A stretch of 5,620 bases of DNA from Azophilus sp964572185 (GTDB lineage: Bacteria > Pseudomonadota > Gammaproteobacteria > Pseudomonadales > Azotimanducaceae). The notes beneath the pieces were generated by a model. It ran no database searches. It saw only the letters and a list, made by a program, of their open reading frames with translations, and was not told the DNA's origin. The position numbers were made by a program, and so were the translations under genes. Where the stretch lies: NCBI GenBank assembly GCA_964572185.1, contig CAZNFI010000184.1:1-5620 (forward strand), given 5' to 3'. Positions 5,410-5,620 of this stretch are shown in pieces (positions within the stretch are counted from its first letter, which is position 1; each line of letters starts with the position of its first letter).

Positions 5410-5620
5410 AGATAGTCCTGCTTAACTTGGGCCTTGATGGTCTTGCCGGAGGCGTTGCGCGGCAAGGGGCGGCGCTGAATGCGCACCTGTTTGGGCGCCT
5501 TGTGCTTGGCTAGGCGGCTGACGCAGTGGTCGATCAGTTCGGCTTCGGTCAGGTCGCTGTCGGCATGGGGCACGACGGTGGCGACCAGCTTTTCACCGAG
5601 CCGCTCATCGGGCAGCCCGA
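5400..5620 (-). CDS. AMP-forming acyl-CoA synthetase / fatty-acid-CoA ligase, C-terminal end (partial)
   Basis: The gene enters from the right edge and ends at a TGA at 5402-5400, so only the last 72 codons are visible (reading from 5618). The fragment runs from GLPDERLGEKLVATVVPH through LTEAELIDHCVSRLAKHKAP to PLPRNASGKTIKAQV. This is the small C-terminal domain (AMP-binding_C) of the ANL adenylating enzymes. GLPDERLGE is the segment after the hinge, and the Lys in NASGKT (codon 5444-5442) is the conserved catalytic lysine used in the adenylation half-reaction. Such enzymes activate a carboxylic acid with ATP and CoA. The visible part cannot tell fatty-acid, aromatic-acid or other substrates apart. 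It converges on the flavoenzyme gene with one base between the stops. Confidence 0.9.
   Translation of the reverse strand, partial: GLPDERLGEKLVATVVPHADSDLTEAELIDHCVSRLAKHKAPKQVRIQRRPLPRNASGKTIKAQVKQDYLAQ

Overview
The window looks like a chromosomal segment from a GC-rich, Gram-negative proteobacterium, most likely a gammaproteobacterium. This rests on the strong G/C bias at third codon positions in most genes, a Sec signal peptide on one protein, a glycine-rich lipoprotein-type N-terminus on another, and my recollection of the protein families involved. The taxonomic call is inference only. I see no rRNA, tRNA, CRISPR array, insertion sequence, phage gene or recognisable defence or mobile system.

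Layout, left to right. Bases 1-45 are probably the last codons of a gene that begins outside the window. Bases 46-170 are non-coding and hold a short hairpin, a 14-bp tandem repeat that forms a canonical four-G-tract (G-quadruplex) pattern, a tentative promoter and a clear ribosome binding site. Bases 171-1673 (+) encode a 500-residue secreted protein built from two tandem repeat units and a C-terminal beta-rich region. Bases 1670-4118 (-) hold a penicillin-acylase / acyl-homoserine-lactone-acylase-type lipoprotein gene that is broken. The reading frame shifts at about 3412-3437, and the Ser-Asn motif supplying the catalytic N-terminal nucleophile of the beta chain is absent in every frame there. 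Bases 4119-4246 are a divergent intergenic region. Bases 4247-5398 (+) encode a flavin-dependent acyl-CoA-dehydrogenase-fold protein of the monooxygenase (HsaA / HpaH C2-like) type. Bases 5400-5620 (-) are the C-terminal end of an AMP-forming acyl-CoA synthetase that runs off the window.

Gene order is strictly alternating: + / - (convergent, stops overlapping), - / + (divergent, 128 bp between chosen starts), + / - (convergent, stops one base apart). No two complete genes form an operon. The flavoenzyme and the acyl-CoA synthetase could belong to one aromatic, steroid or fatty-acid catabolic neighbourhood, but they are on opposite strands, so this is weak. The most notable observation is the acylase, which has lost its nucleophile region while the rest of both chains stays open and well conserved. 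That suggests either a recent inactivating deletion or an assembly error.
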